From NCBI RefSeq assembly GCF_047238305.1, contig NZ_JBDFMO010000001.1, positions 806,001-870,000 of the forward strand: a DNA stretch of 64,000 nucleotides, given 5' to 3'. Both the position numbers and the translations under genes were made by a program. Numbering within the stretch: position 1 is the first letter of the stretch; every line of letters begins with the position of its first letter. The notes under the pieces are model-generated. The model saw only the letters and a program-made list of their open reading frames with translations, searched no databases and had not been told where the DNA came from. The DNA comes from Ferdinandcohnia sp047238305. GTDB lineage: Bacteria > Bacillota > Bacilli > Bacillales > Bacillaceae_L. Below are positions 36,177 through 44,819 of this stretch, in pieces.

Positions 36177-36479
36177 ATGGAGAGAGAATGCTCAAAGGTT
36201 GAAGAATTATATCATATGATCGGAAAAAAATGGATGGGATTGATTGTTCACACTTTAATGGAAGAACCTAAACGGTTTAGTGAAATACATGCCTCGATTC
36301 CTGATTTAAGTAAAAGAATGCTTAACGAACGGATAAAAGAACTCGAAGATTGCGGATTGGTCCTTCGAAACGTGATTACAGATCGTCCCGTACGAACGGA
36401 ATATTCACTAACCAAAAAGGGACATGAATTGGGAAAGGCATTAAAAACTGTTGAGGATTGGGCTAATAACTGGTTATGA
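36177..36479 (+). CDS. HxlR-family regulator (YodB/HxlR-like)
   Basis: A 100-residue winged-helix regulator of the DUF24/HxlR family. It has the conserved N-terminal cysteine (Cys5), which in YodB-type members senses quinones and diamide, then HMIGKKWMGLIVHTLMEEPKRFSEI and LSKRMLNERIKELEDCGLV. A second cysteine is at about residue 61. The sensing mode, activator like HxlR or repressor like YodB, cannot be told. It is the likeliest binder of the shared GGTTAC/GTAACC palindromes. ATG behind AGGAGGTG. Confidence 0.88.
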   Translation: MERECSKVEELYHMIGKKWMGLIVHTLMEEPKRFSEIHASIPDLSKRMLNERIKELEDCGLVLRNVITDRPVRTEYSLTKKGHELGKALKTVEDWANNWL

Positions 36480-36495
36480 TGATTTCTAAACTCTT

Positions 36496-36525
36496 ACTGC
36501 TTGCTTGAACAAGCAGTATTTTTTT
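36496..36525 (+). terminator. Terminator of the HxlR gene
   Basis: ACTGCTTG pairs with CAAGCAGT around CTTGAA, followed by seven T. Confidence 0.9.
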
Positions 36526-36530
36526 GACAT

Positions 36531-36570
36531 AAAAAGAGGATGCAATACACGCATATAGCATCCTCTTTTA
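36531..36570. terminator. Terminator of pgi (usable in both directions)
   Basis: AAAGAGGATGC (36533-36543) pairs with GCATCCTCTTT (36558-36568). It lies just past the pgi stop codon. Confidence 0.88.
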
Positions 36571-36580
36571 TATAGTCACC

Positions 36581-37918
36581 CTACTTAGAAATACGCTCTA
36601 ACAATTCAGCTCTTTCTTTTTCATAGCCAGGTTTACCTAATAACGCAAACATATTCTTTTTATATGCTTCTACTCCAGGTTGATCAAATGGATTTACTCC
36701 CATTAGTAAGCCGCTAACACCACAAGCCTTTTCAAAGAAGTAAACCATTTCTCCAAACGTAAATTCGTCTAGTCTGTCAAGCTCTACAGATAGGTTAGGA
36801 ACTCCGCCGTCTACATGTGCCAACACCGTACCCTGTGCTGCATTCTTATTCACATAGTCCATTGTCTTTCCAGCTAGATAATTTAAGCCATCTAGATTAG
36901 ATGCTTCCTCACCGATTGTAATATCGAGCTTAGGTTCTTTTACAGTCACAACTGTTTCAATAAGATCCCTTCGACCTTCTTGTACATATTGTCCCATCGA
37001 ATGCAGGTCAGTAGAGAAGTCAACAGAAGCTGGATAGAGTCCTTTTTGGTCTTTTCCTTCACTTTCCCCAAATAATTGTTTCCACCATTCAGATACATAA
37101 TGTAAAGATGGTTCAAAGTTAACCAATAGTTCTATGGACTTCCCTTTTCGATAAAGTGCGTTTCGAACTGCTGCATACTGATAGCTTTGGTTTTCTGCTA
37201 AGTTAGGATTACTATATTTATCAGCTGCAGCTGCAGCACCAGCCATCATTTTATCAATATCTAGCCCTGCTGTAGCAATCGGCAATAATCCTACCGCTGT
37301 TAATACGGAGTATCGGCCGCCGACATCATCAGGGATGACAAAGGTTTCATATCCTTCTTCATCTGCAAGTGTTTTTAATGCACCTTTTGCGCGATCTGTT
37401 GTAGCGTAAATACGTTTTTTCGCCTCTTCTTTTCCATACTTTTTCTCCATATACTCTCGGAAGATACGAAATGCAAGTGCAGGCTCTGTTGTTGTTCCTG
37501 ATTTTGAAATAACGTTTACTGAAATATCTTTGTCCTTCAGCACGTCAAATAAGTGAGAAACATATGTGGCACTGATATTTTGTCCAACATAATAAACTTG
37601 CGTTTTGTCATTCATTTGGTTATGAAATGTATGTGATAGGGCTTCGATTGCAGCTCTTGCACCAAGGTATGAACCGCCAATTCCGATTACGACCAAAGCG
37701 TCCGAATTGTTACGAATTCTCTCGGCAGCTGCTTTGATTCTAGCAAATTCTTCTTTGTCGTAGTTATGTGGCAATTCAACCCATCCAAGATAATCAGAAC
37801 CTGGCCCTCTTTTCTCGTGGAGCATTTCATGAGCTACCTTTACAAATTCACTTAAATAGTCAACCTCATGCTCTTGCATGAATGATAGTGCGTTAGAATA
37901 ATCAAAAGTAATCGACAT
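36581..37918 (-). CDS. pgi: Glucose-6-phosphate isomerase
   Basis: A 445-residue cytosolic isomerase converting fructose-6-phosphate and glucose-6-phosphate. Family signatures are present: VIGIGGSYLGARAAIEAL, VISKSGTTTEPALAFR, DDVGGRYSVLTAVGLLP and the C-terminal GVNPFDQPGVEAYK with the catalytic lysine. Full length for the Gram-positive type. It is the last gene of a run rpiA-zwf-gnd-pgi, with a 163-bp gap before it that could hold another promoter. In this setting it may feed recycled fructose-6-phosphate back to the oxidative branch. Confidence 0.96.
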   Translation of the reverse strand: MSITFDYSNALSFMQEHEVDYLSEFVKVAHEMLHEKRGPGSDYLGWVELPHNYDKEEFARIKAAAERIRNNSDALVVIGIGGSYLGARAAIEALSHTFHNQMNDKTQVYYVGQNISATYVSHLFDVLKDKDISVNVISKSGTTTEPALAFRIFREYMEKKYGKEEAKKRIYATTDRAKGALKTLADEEGYETFVIPDDVGGRYSVLTAVGLLPIATAGLDIDKMMAGAAAAADKYSNPNLAENQSYQYAAVRNALYRKGKSIELLVNFEPSLHYVSEWWKQLFGESEGKDQKGLYPASVDFSTDLHSMGQYVQEGRRDLIETVVTVKEPKLDITIGEEASNLDGLNYLAGKTMDYVNKNAAQGTVLAHVDGGVPNLSVELDRLDEFTFGEMVYFFEKACGVSGLLMGVNPFDQPGVEAYKKNMFALLGKPGYEKERAELLERISK

Positions 37919-38081
37919 ATATATTTCTCCTATTCTTTCTTAAATTTATGTAGAAAGGGACTACCATAAATGGAATCCCTTTATTCTAGTTGTACTGTTG
38001 TAACGCCTAATAAAACGAAAATCTTATACGCTTTTTTAATATCATCTAGGTTAGCAGTATTTATAAAGAATTTCATTTTTA

Positions 38082-38975
38082 TTATTTTTTTACGACAGCA
38101 TGTCCACCAAATTCATTTCGTAATGCTGCTACAACTTTCCCTGTGAAGGTATCATTTTCTAATGAGCGGTAACGCATCAATAGTGACATCGCAATAACTG
38201 GAGTAGCTGTTTGTAGATCTAACGCCGTTTCAACCGTCCATTTTCCCTCACCTGAGGAGTGCATAATTCCTTGAATCTCATCCAAATTGGCATCCTTAGA
38301 AAATGCATTCTCTGTTAACTCCATTAGCCAAGAACGAATAACGGACCCATTATTCCACACTCTAGCTACTTTTTCATAATCATAATCAAACTCGCTTTTT
38401 TCAAGTACTTCAAAGCCCTCTCCAATCGCGGCCATCATGGCATACTCGATCCCATTATGAACCATCTTTAAGAAGTGCCCACTTCCTGCTTTCCCTGCAT
38501 ACAAGAAACCATTCTCCACGGCTGTATCTTTAAAAATAGGTTCAGCCTGTTCCCATGCCTCTGGATCGCCGCCAATCATATAGCAAGCACCATTTCGTGC
38601 CCCTTCCATTCCACCTGAAGTACCAGCATCCATGAATCGTACGCCAATTTTCTTTAAATCATTGTAACGTTGGATAGATTCCTTATAGTGAGAATTTCCA
38701 GCTTCGATCACAATATCATCTTTATCTAGAAATGGTGCAACTTCATCAATGACGGAATCTACCACAGAATGGGGGACCATTATCCAGATAATTCTTGGCT
38801 TCTCTAAAGACTCAACTAGTTCTTTATAGCTTGATACCCCGGAAGCACCGTATTTCTTCATTTCATCAACAGCACTTGGGTTCACATCGTATGCTACTAC
38901 TTCGTGATTATTATCGATAAGATTTTGTCCTAAGTTAAAACCCATTTTTCCTAATCCTATTAAACCGACTTTCAT
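38082..38975 (-). CDS. gnd: 6-phosphogluconate dehydrogenase, short (GntZ/YqeC-like) type
   Basis: A 297-residue decarboxylating dehydrogenase giving ribulose-5-phosphate, CO2 and NAD(P)H. GLIGLGKMGFNLGQNLIDN is the nucleotide-binding motif, with FMDAGTSGGMEGARNGACYMIGG and GHFLKMVHNGIEYAMMAAIGEG forming the substrate site. The short form (about 300 residues) is often NAD-preferring. ATG at 38975 behind GGAGG. It follows zwf by about 75 bp in the pentose phosphate cluster. Confidence 0.93.
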   Translation of the reverse strand: MKVGLIGLGKMGFNLGQNLIDNNHEVVAYDVNPSAVDEMKKYGASGVSSYKELVESLEKPRIIWIMVPHSVVDSVIDEVAPFLDKDDIVIEAGNSHYKESIQRYNDLKKIGVRFMDAGTSGGMEGARNGACYMIGGDPEAWEQAEPIFKDTAVENGFLYAGKAGSGHFLKMVHNGIEYAMMAAIGEGFEVLEKSEFDYDYEKVARVWNNGSVIRSWLMELTENAFSKDANLDEIQGIMHSSGEGKWTVETALDLQTATPVIAMSLLMRYRSLENDTFTGKVVAALRNEFGGHAVVKK

Positions 38976-39049
38976 GTTGTATTCCTCCAATAATAGTGTT
39001 ATAGACTTATAGTTTTTGTTCTGGATTTTTGTAAAAGACCCAGAATATC

Positions 39050-40564
39050 TTATTTCATTCCTACTAATTCTTTAGCTTCTTGACTTTGGGTTCTTGCATC
39101 TAACCACCATTTAAATCCCTGCTCTTCTAACAATGAATCGGACGCCTTTGGACCATTCGAACCTGACTGATATTCATGTAGCGGAACAAGGTCTTCTTCA
39201 AATGCTTCAAGAATAGGCTGAACCCACTCCCATGACAACTCGACTTCTTTCCAATGTGCAAAGAATGTTGAATCACCAATGAAAGCATCATGAATGATTC
39301 TTTCGTATGCTTCCGGCGCTCCTATTCCTGTAACTTCACGCGAAAGGTTAATTCGAACAGGCTCAATTATGCTATTGTTTGTTGAATTTTTACTATTCAA
39401 TTGGAGTGAGATATTTTCATCTGGACCTATTTCAATAATTAATAAATTTGGCTCAATTTCTTGATTCGTATTTTCATAAGGTGAATTCAGTATATTTTCA
39501 AATTCAATTACGATTCGTGTTGATTTTTCCTTCATTCTTTTTCCAGTTCGTATATAAAAAGGTACACCTTTCCAGAATGGATTATCGATCCAAATACGAG
39601 CTGAAATAAATGTATCTGTTTTAGAAGAAGGATTTACTCCAGGTTCTTCTGTATAGCCTGCAACTTGATTACCATTACTCTCCCCTGCACCGTATTGCCC
39701 ACGAATAATATTAAAGCGAACTTCTTCTTTATTCAGTGGACGAACCGCTTCCATGACCTTACGCTTTTCATTCCGAATTTCCGTTGCATTAATCTCCTTA
39801 GGTAAGGACATAGCAGTCATCATTAACAGTTGAAGCATATGATTTTGAACCATATCACGGATGGCCCCTGCCTGGTCGTAATAGCCTGCTCTTGTCTCAA
39901 CACCCACTGTTTCACTCGCTGTTATTTGAACATTTGCAATGTAATCTTTGTTCCATATAGATTGTAAGATTGGATTTGCAAATTCAAGAGCTTCAAGATT
40001 TTGAACCATTGATTTCCCTAGATAATGATCTATCCGGTAAATTTCTTCTTCTTCAAACGCACCACTGAGCTTAGCGTTTAATTCACGAGCTGACTGCAGA
40101 TCATGTCCGAATGGTTTTTCAATCATCAATCGTTTCCAGCCCGTGGTATTCCCAAGACCACTTTCTTTGATGTTTAAAGCAATAACATCAAAGAACTCAG
40201 GAGCCACAGAAAGGTAAAATACTCGATTTTCATTGATATGTAGTTCTGCTTCTCGCTGCTTCACCATCTCAAGTAATGGTTTATACCCTTCTTTATTGGT
40301 AACATCAAGGGCCTTATAGCGAAATAAATCTAGAAAATCACCCATTTCATCAGGAGCATGTTCAAGACGTCGTGAAAAAGAAAAGATAGAGTCTTTCACT
40401 TTTTCTTGAAAGTCCCTATGAGAGAGATCAGCTCTTCCAAGTCCAATTATCGATATTGGTTGTGGTAATTTTTTATCAATAAACAGGTTGTACAATGCAG
40501 GGAAAATCTTTCTTTTGGCTAGATCACCTGTTGATCCGAATAATACAAAAGTCATTGATTCCAA
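39050..40564 (-). CDS. zwf: Glucose-6-phosphate 1-dehydrogenase
   Basis: A 504-residue enzyme making 6-phosphogluconolactone and NADPH. The coenzyme motif LFGSTGDLAKRKIFPALY opens it, and RIDHYLGKSMVQNLEALEFAN carries the catalytic histidine and substrate lysine. I take the TTG at 40564, seven bases after AAGGAGG, since the ATG three codons in is too far from that site and an upstream start would overlap rpiA. Second enzyme gene of the cluster. Confidence 0.94.
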   Translation of the reverse strand: MESMTFVLFGSTGDLAKRKIFPALYNLFIDKKLPQPISIIGLGRADLSHRDFQEKVKDSIFSFSRRLEHAPDEMGDFLDLFRYKALDVTNKEGYKPLLEMVKQREAELHINENRVFYLSVAPEFFDVIALNIKESGLGNTTGWKRLMIEKPFGHDLQSARELNAKLSGAFEEEEIYRIDHYLGKSMVQNLEALEFANPILQSIWNKDYIANVQITASETVGVETRAGYYDQAGAIRDMVQNHMLQLLMMTAMSLPKEINATEIRNEKRKVMEAVRPLNKEEVRFNIIRGQYGAGESNGNQVAGYTEEPGVNPSSKTDTFISARIWIDNPFWKGVPFYIRTGKRMKEKSTRIVIEFENILNSPYENTNQEIEPNLLIIEIGPDENISLQLNSKNSTNNSIIEPVRINLSREVTGIGAPEAYERIIHDAFIGDSTFFAHWKEVELSWEWVQPILEAFEEDLVPLHEYQSGSNGPKASDSLLEEQGFKWWLDARTQSQEAKELVGMK

Positions 40565-40608
40565 TTTAAATCCTCCTTGTAAATATAATTGAAGGTTGTT
40601 GTAAATCA

Positions 40609-41292
40609 CTACCCTTTATTTCTATGTCTAACTAAAACAGAGTTATCTTTCTCTCTGTCCAACGTAATGTATTTATCAGTCATTCCGAGAAATAACCCAT
40701 TTTCCATAACGCCAGGTATTAGGTTAAGAGCTCTTTCTAATTCTTTAAGATTCATCTTATCTGGTAAACGACAGTCAAGAATATAATTACCATTATCCGT
40801 TCGAAATGGATCTCCCTGAACTTGTCTTAAATGGGGGATAAGCCCAAGTTCTTGTATCTTTTTCTTTGTCATTTCAATGCCAAATGGCAGCACTTCAACA
40901 GGTAATGGAAAAGATCCTAATTTTGCAACGTTTTTATCTGGGTCAGCAACTACAATAAAAGTGTTAGCTGCATGTGCGATGATTTTCTCCCGTAACAGGG
41001 CACCTCCGCCCCCCTTGATGAGGTTTAATTCTGGATCTACCTCATCAGCGCCATCGATGGCCACATCAATTTGTTCAACCTCGCTAAATGAAACAAGTGG
41101 GATTCCGACTTCCTTAGCTAGTTTTTCAGTTTCTTTTGATGTAGGAATTCCCTTAATCGAAAGTCCATTCCGAACGAGTTCTCCAAGTTTAGTGATGGTA
41201 TAGAACACTGTCGTTCCAGTCCCTAGACCAACTACCATTCCATCTTTTATATAATCCAAAGCTTTTTCTCCAACCTCTTTTTTCTCATTCAA
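40609..41292 (-). CDS. rpiA: Ribose-5-phosphate isomerase A
   Basis: A 227-residue isomerase interconverting ribose-5-phosphate and ribulose-5-phosphate. GLGTGTTVFYTITKLGE is the phosphate-binding loop, with AIDGADEVDPELNLIKGGGGALLREKI as the active-site region. TTG start at 41292 with AAAGGAG 10 bp upstream. It lies only 42 bp after the small stress-protein gene, so it is probably co-transcribed from the dual-operator promoter there. This would place the pentose phosphate genes under electrophile control. Confidence 0.95.
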   Translation of the reverse strand: MNEKKEVGEKALDYIKDGMVVGLGTGTTVFYTITKLGELVRNGLSIKGIPTSKETEKLAKEVGIPLVSFSEVEQIDVAIDGADEVDPELNLIKGGGGALLREKIIAHAANTFIVVADPDKNVAKLGSFPLPVEVLPFGIEMTKKKIQELGLIPHLRQVQGDPFRTDNGNYILDCRLPDKMNLKELERALNLIPGVMENGLFLGMTDKYITLDREKDNSVLVRHRNKG

Positions 41293-41334
41293 AGGATACT
41301 TTCTCCTTTCCTATTTGGAGATTCGACTTTTACT

Positions 41335-41469
41335 TTAATTTTGCCATTGCTTCTTAATTTGCTCTTCCGCGATACGGAATATTTGACTTTGAGGTGTCCC
41401 TTTCTTAACAATGACGTTTGTTAGATATTTTTTGCCTTTATACTCAAGATTCAAGGTAACCTCAACCAT
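41335..41469 (-). CDS. Small stress protein, BA3454-like
   Basis: A 44-residue protein (MVEVTLNLEYKGKKYLTNVI...IKKQWQN) resembling the short Bacillus proteins annotated as BA3454-family stress response proteins; their function is unknown. The ATG at 41469 is behind AGGAGTG; the longer reading to 41586 covers promoter elements and is rejected. The promoter carries both an HxlR-type and an MhqR-like palindrome. It is the first gene of the likely transcript leading into rpiA-zwf-gnd-pgi. Confidence 0.82.
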   Translation of the reverse strand: MVEVTLNLEYKGKKYLTNVIVKKGTPQSQIFRIAEEQIKKQWQN

Positions 41470-41540
41470 ATAATTCACTCCTATCTGAAAAATATTTATT
41501 TTGTGTATCTTTTTATAACAAGTCACTATTAGTAACCAAA

Positions 41541-41612
41541 GGTACTTTATGTAACCAATAATAACCTTCGTATTATTTTTAGTCAAGAAAAAAACATCTT
41601 GAATTCAAGATA
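41541..41612 (-). promoter_or_regulatory. Dual-operator promoter of the BA3454-like gene and rpiA cluster
   Basis: On the minus strand: the palindrome ATCTTGAATTCAAGAT (41596-41611), then TTGACT (41586-41581), 17 bp, TATTAT (41563-41558), then GGTTAC-ATAAA-GTACC (41541-41556). The MhqR-like site is upstream of the -35 and the HxlR-type site at the start point, so two regulators may act on it. Confidence 0.8.
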
Positions 41613-41620
41613 TATAATTC

Positions 41621-41658
41621 AATGAAACTCTCACTGCTTAAACAGTGAGAGTTTCATT
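41621..41658. terminator. Long-stem terminator after the third dioxygenase
   Basis: AATGAAACTCTCACTG pairs over 16 bp with CAGTGAGAGTTTCATT around CTTAAA. Ends the 41773-42729 transcript. Confidence 0.85.
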
Positions 41659-41772
41659 AATGGACAATCATTATTCTTTTTAAAAATATTTACTATCTCT
41701 TTATATGTTTTTTTATATTCGGCTTACTTTACATGAGAAGTTACACCTGCATTTTCTCCCTTATGATACAGG

Positions 41773-42729
41773 TCACCTGAAATCAATAGGCTCCTCAATT
41801 GGTTTTAGATTTTCTTCGATTTCAACACGTTGATCTTCTAAAAATGGTGGAAGATCTAATGCTTCACCTAGTGTTTCAATATCACCGTCAATTGTGAAAC
41901 CAGGTCCGTCTGTTGCAATTTCAAATAAAATACCGTTTGATTCACGAAAGTATAAGCTCTTAAAGTAGAAGCGATCCACAATGCCAGATGTATGGAAGCC
42001 ACGTGCTCGAACCTGTTCATCCCAGTAGGCAAGCTCCGTTTCATCTTTAACACGAATCGCTAAATGATGAATACTGCCGCGTCCAGGTCGTTCAGTAGGG
42101 CCATCTAAAAATTTCACAACGATTTCTCCAAATACTTCCCCTTGGACGGATTGGAAAATGGCTTCCTCTTCCATACGTGAGATTTGCGTATAACCAAACA
42201 TCTCTGTGAGGGTTCTTGCTAATTTATCAAGTCTGCGTACTGTGATTTCCACTGAACCCATGCCCTGAATTTGGTGTTCTTCGGGAACATTTGACTTTTC
42301 CCATGTATCCCAGTGTTCAACTTTTTCACCGTTTGATACCAGTAACACCATACGCAAACCTTCTTCATCTTCAAAATGTAAGGCTGGCTTATTGGCGTAT
42401 GTTGTGATTTCACTGTGTTTTACACCATATTCTTGAAAACGTGCTTTCCAATAAGTTAAGCTGCTTTCAGTAGGCACAAGCAGACCAATTCGAGTGATGG
42501 CATTTGTGCCTCGATGCGTCCTCCCCACTGGAGGAATTTCAAAAAATGATAGCTCGGTACCAGGACTTCCAGTTTTATCTCCATAAAATAAGTGATACAT
42601 CGATGGATCATCCTGATTTACTGTCATTTTCACACGTCGTAGTCCGAGAACCTCACGATAAAAATGGTTATTTTGTTTTGCATCCTTTGTAATCATTGAA
42701 ATATGATGATGCCCTGGAATTGTATACAT
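41773..42729 (-). CDS. Ring-cleaving dioxygenase, MhqA/MhqO type (copy 3)
   Basis: A 318-residue member of the same two-domain vicinal-oxygen-chelate family, but more distant from copies 1 and 2. The opening is GHHHISMITKDAKQNNHFYREVLGLR, the middle GSIHHLAIRVKDE and the end FEIATDGPGFTIDGD, each offering a metal ligand. ATG behind AGAGGAG. It lies 51 bp after the second MarR gene, whose promoter has an MhqR-like box, so the two form one quinone-responsive unit. Confidence 0.9.
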   Translation of the reverse strand: MYTIPGHHHISMITKDAKQNNHFYREVLGLRRVKMTVNQDDPSMYHLFYGDKTGSPGTELSFFEIPPVGRTHRGTNAITRIGLLVPTESSLTYWKARFQEYGVKHSEITTYANKPALHFEDEEGLRMVLLVSNGEKVEHWDTWEKSNVPEEHQIQGMGSVEITVRRLDKLARTLTEMFGYTQISRMEEEAIFQSVQGEVFGEIVVKFLDGPTERPGRGSIHHLAIRVKDETELAYWDEQVRARGFHTSGIVDRFYFKSLYFRESNGILFEIATDGPGFTIDGDIETLGEALDLPPFLEDQRVEIEENLKPIEEPIDFR

Positions 42730-42780
42730 AGGTACTCTCTCCTCTTATCATTTTACTAGTCAAGTGATATGGTAAAAAAA

Positions 42781-43224
42781 TTATCTCGTCTGCAGTTTCT
42801 TTTTTTCGCTATTTTTTTGTACGCGCGACATTAGCGTATACAAGATTTTTTGTTCTTCTTTTGTTAAACATTCATCAAAGAAAGAGGACTGAAATTCAAG
42901 CTGTGCTTCAAACGCATGATCTAGTTTTTTACGGCCTTTTTTCGTTAACGAAATTGTTTTCGTCTTCCAATCTTGCTTTCGTTCAATGAGCCCTTCTTTT
43001 TCAAGGCGAGTCAGCATCCGCGAAATACCACCCTGCGTCACCGTAACTTTCTCGGCAAGCTCACTTTGCGTTAATGGCTCGTATGTTGAAATTTGCATTA
43101 ACACATCAAATTGAGCAGTCGTTAAATCAAACTTCTTTAAAAAATCATTTGATAACAAATTACTTTGGTGTGTAAATCTAGTCAGCCTCAACCAGATTAA
43201 TGAACCGCGAGTATTTTTTTGCAT
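42781..43224 (-). CDS. MarR-family regulator (second, MhqR-like)
   Basis: A repressor of about 147 residues with the winged helix TQSELAEKVTVTQGGISRMLTRLEKEGLIER and wing KTKTISLT, ending in a basic tail. The start is uncertain: a GTG at 43239 sits inside the AAGGGAG site, while the ATG at 43224 is 14 bp from it. It is co-directional with dioxygenase copy 3. Its operator differs by one base from the perfect boxes elsewhere, so the two MarR proteins may share targets. Confidence 0.85.
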   Translation of the reverse strand: MQKNTRGSLIWLRLTRFTHQSNLLSNDFLKKFDLTTAQFDVLMQISTYEPLTQSELAEKVTVTQGGISRMLTRLEKEGLIERKQDWKTKTISLTKKGRKKLDHAFEAQLEFQSSFFDECLTKEEQKILYTLMSRVQKNSEKKKLQTR

Positions 43225-43291
43225 AACGCTGTGTGTCACTCCCTTTCATCACCGTCACTTTACCACTCAATTGATAATAACGCAATAAATA

Positions 43292-43309
43292 TATCTTGGA
43301 TTCAAGATA
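43292..43309. promoter_or_regulatory. MhqR-like operator upstream of the second marR gene
   Basis: TATCTTGGATTCAAGATA, one mismatch from a perfect palindrome, about 70 bp upstream of the start codon and overlapping a TTGAAT that could be the -35 box. Confidence 0.7.
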
Positions 43310-43371
43310 CTTTCATTTCCAATGACGAAAACGATAAAAAACATTTTTACCATACTGCGCGCAAATAGTTG

Positions 43372-44613
43372 TTAAACTAATGGATAGGCCCCATCCCATA
43401 CAACTTTTCGATAATGATCTGGATCCGTGTCACCTTCTGTGCTGATAACAAGAATTTTCGAATTTTGATCTATTTTAAATGCATTTCTCATATCATTTAG
43501 CATTCTATTTTCAGATAATAGACTAACTAATCCTATACCAACTGCCGCGCCAGATTCACCTGAGACAACATGGGGGTCACAACCTAGTGGGTTTGCAAGA
43601 ATTCGCATCCCTCGTGCGGCCATGTAGTCTGGGCAAGAAACAAAAACCCCGGCATAATCTTTTAAAATTCCCCAAGACGCTTTACTTGGTTCCCCACATG
43701 CTAAACCTGCCATAATCGTATTCAAACTCCCCGTCACTGCGTGAGGCTTCCCATCGCCAACTTTCATAGATTGGTAAAAGCAATCAGCTTTATCTGGTTC
43801 AATTATTACTGTAGTAGGAAGTTCATCACCAAATTTCTCTACTAAATATCCGAGCACACTCCCCGCAAAAGAACCAACTCCCGCTTGTAAAAATACATGT
43901 GTTGGTCGATCATTAACAGTTTCAGTAATCTGCTCTATTGCTTCATCTATGATTGTGAGATAACCCTGCATGATCCAAGCAGGAATCTCTTCATATCCAT
44001 CCCAGGCCGTATCCTGTACCAAAATCCAGCCATTTTCTTTAGCCTTCTGACTTGCCAACCTAACCGTATCATCATAATTTAAATCTGTGATAGAAGCTTC
44101 TGACCCTTCATTGCGAATATTGTTTAATCTTATTTCCGAAGAACCCTTCGGCATATAAACGATCGATTTTTGTCCAAGCTGGTTTGCAGCCCAAGCGATT
44201 CCTCTTCCATGATTTCCATCCGTTGCAGTTACAAAAATAATATCCCCCAATTTCTCTTTTATTTCATCACTTCTTAATGTTTCAAAAGATAGTTCTGAAA
44301 TATCGACGTTTAATCTTTTTGCTAGATATTTACCCACAGCATAGGATCCACCTAATACTTTAAAAGCATTAAGTCCAAATCGATAGGATTCATCTTTAAC
44401 CCAAATATGACGAACCCCAAATTGTTTAGATAACGCATCTAAGCTATGTAGGGGAGTTACGTTATATTCCGGAAAACTTTTATGAAAACTTCTTACCTTC
44501 TCAACTACTTCTCTATTCAAAATTACTGCAGATACTTTCTCTGAATCTGCTTTCCTTGTATTTTCATTTACAAAATATTGAATTTCTGTTTTTATTTCTT
44601 CTAAATTCGTCAT
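43372..44613 (-). CDS. dpaL: Diaminopropionate ammonia-lyase
   Basis: A 413-residue PLP enzyme of fold type II (YgeX type) that turns 2,3-diaminopropionate into pyruvate and ammonia. The PLP lysine lies in YRFGLNAFKVLGGSYAVG, the PLP phosphate loop includes TATDGNHGRGIAWAANQLG, and the family-typical DTAWDGYEEIPAWIMQGY is present. The ATG at 44613 follows AAGGAG. It stands alone; why the cell degrades diaminopropionate here is not shown by the neighbours. Confidence 0.93.
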   Translation of the reverse strand: MTNLEEIKTEIQYFVNENTRKADSEKVSAVILNREVVEKVRSFHKSFPEYNVTPLHSLDALSKQFGVRHIWVKDESYRFGLNAFKVLGGSYAVGKYLAKRLNVDISELSFETLRSDEIKEKLGDIIFVTATDGNHGRGIAWAANQLGQKSIVYMPKGSSEIRLNNIRNEGSEASITDLNYDDTVRLASQKAKENGWILVQDTAWDGYEEIPAWIMQGYLTIIDEAIEQITETVNDRPTHVFLQAGVGSFAGSVLGYLVEKFGDELPTTVIIEPDKADCFYQSMKVGDGKPHAVTGSLNTIMAGLACGEPSKASWGILKDYAGVFVSCPDYMAARGMRILANPLGCDPHVVSGESGAAVGIGLVSLLSENRMLNDMRNAFKIDQNSKILVISTEGDTDPDHYRKVVWDGAYPLV

Positions 44614-44721
44614 ATTCAAACTCCTTAGCAAAATGGTTTGTTTTAAAAAAAGTGATACTTTCTCTCTTTATATGTAGGAAACTTCCACAAATTCCATTCC
44701 AAACTTTTTTCTAAAAGAAAA

Positions 44722-44764
44722 GGCGTTATAGACAAGTTTTTCATTAAAAGTTGTCTATAACGCC
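44722..44764 (-). terminator. Terminator-like hairpin between cstR and dpaL
   Basis: GGCGTTATAGACAA pairs perfectly over 14 bp with TTGTCTATAACGCC; on the minus strand TTTTCTTTT follows. A second, weaker hairpin lies at about 44800-44822 next to the cstR stop. Confidence 0.75.
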
Positions 44765-44819
44765 CAGTTCGAATTGAAGATATATATTTTCTTATTAATA
44801 AAAAGACCTTCATAGGCCT

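Noticed and set aside
41470..41586. N-terminal extension of the BA3454-like protein
   Set aside because: This stretch contains the -10 box, start region and operator; the ATG at 41469 has its own ribosome site.
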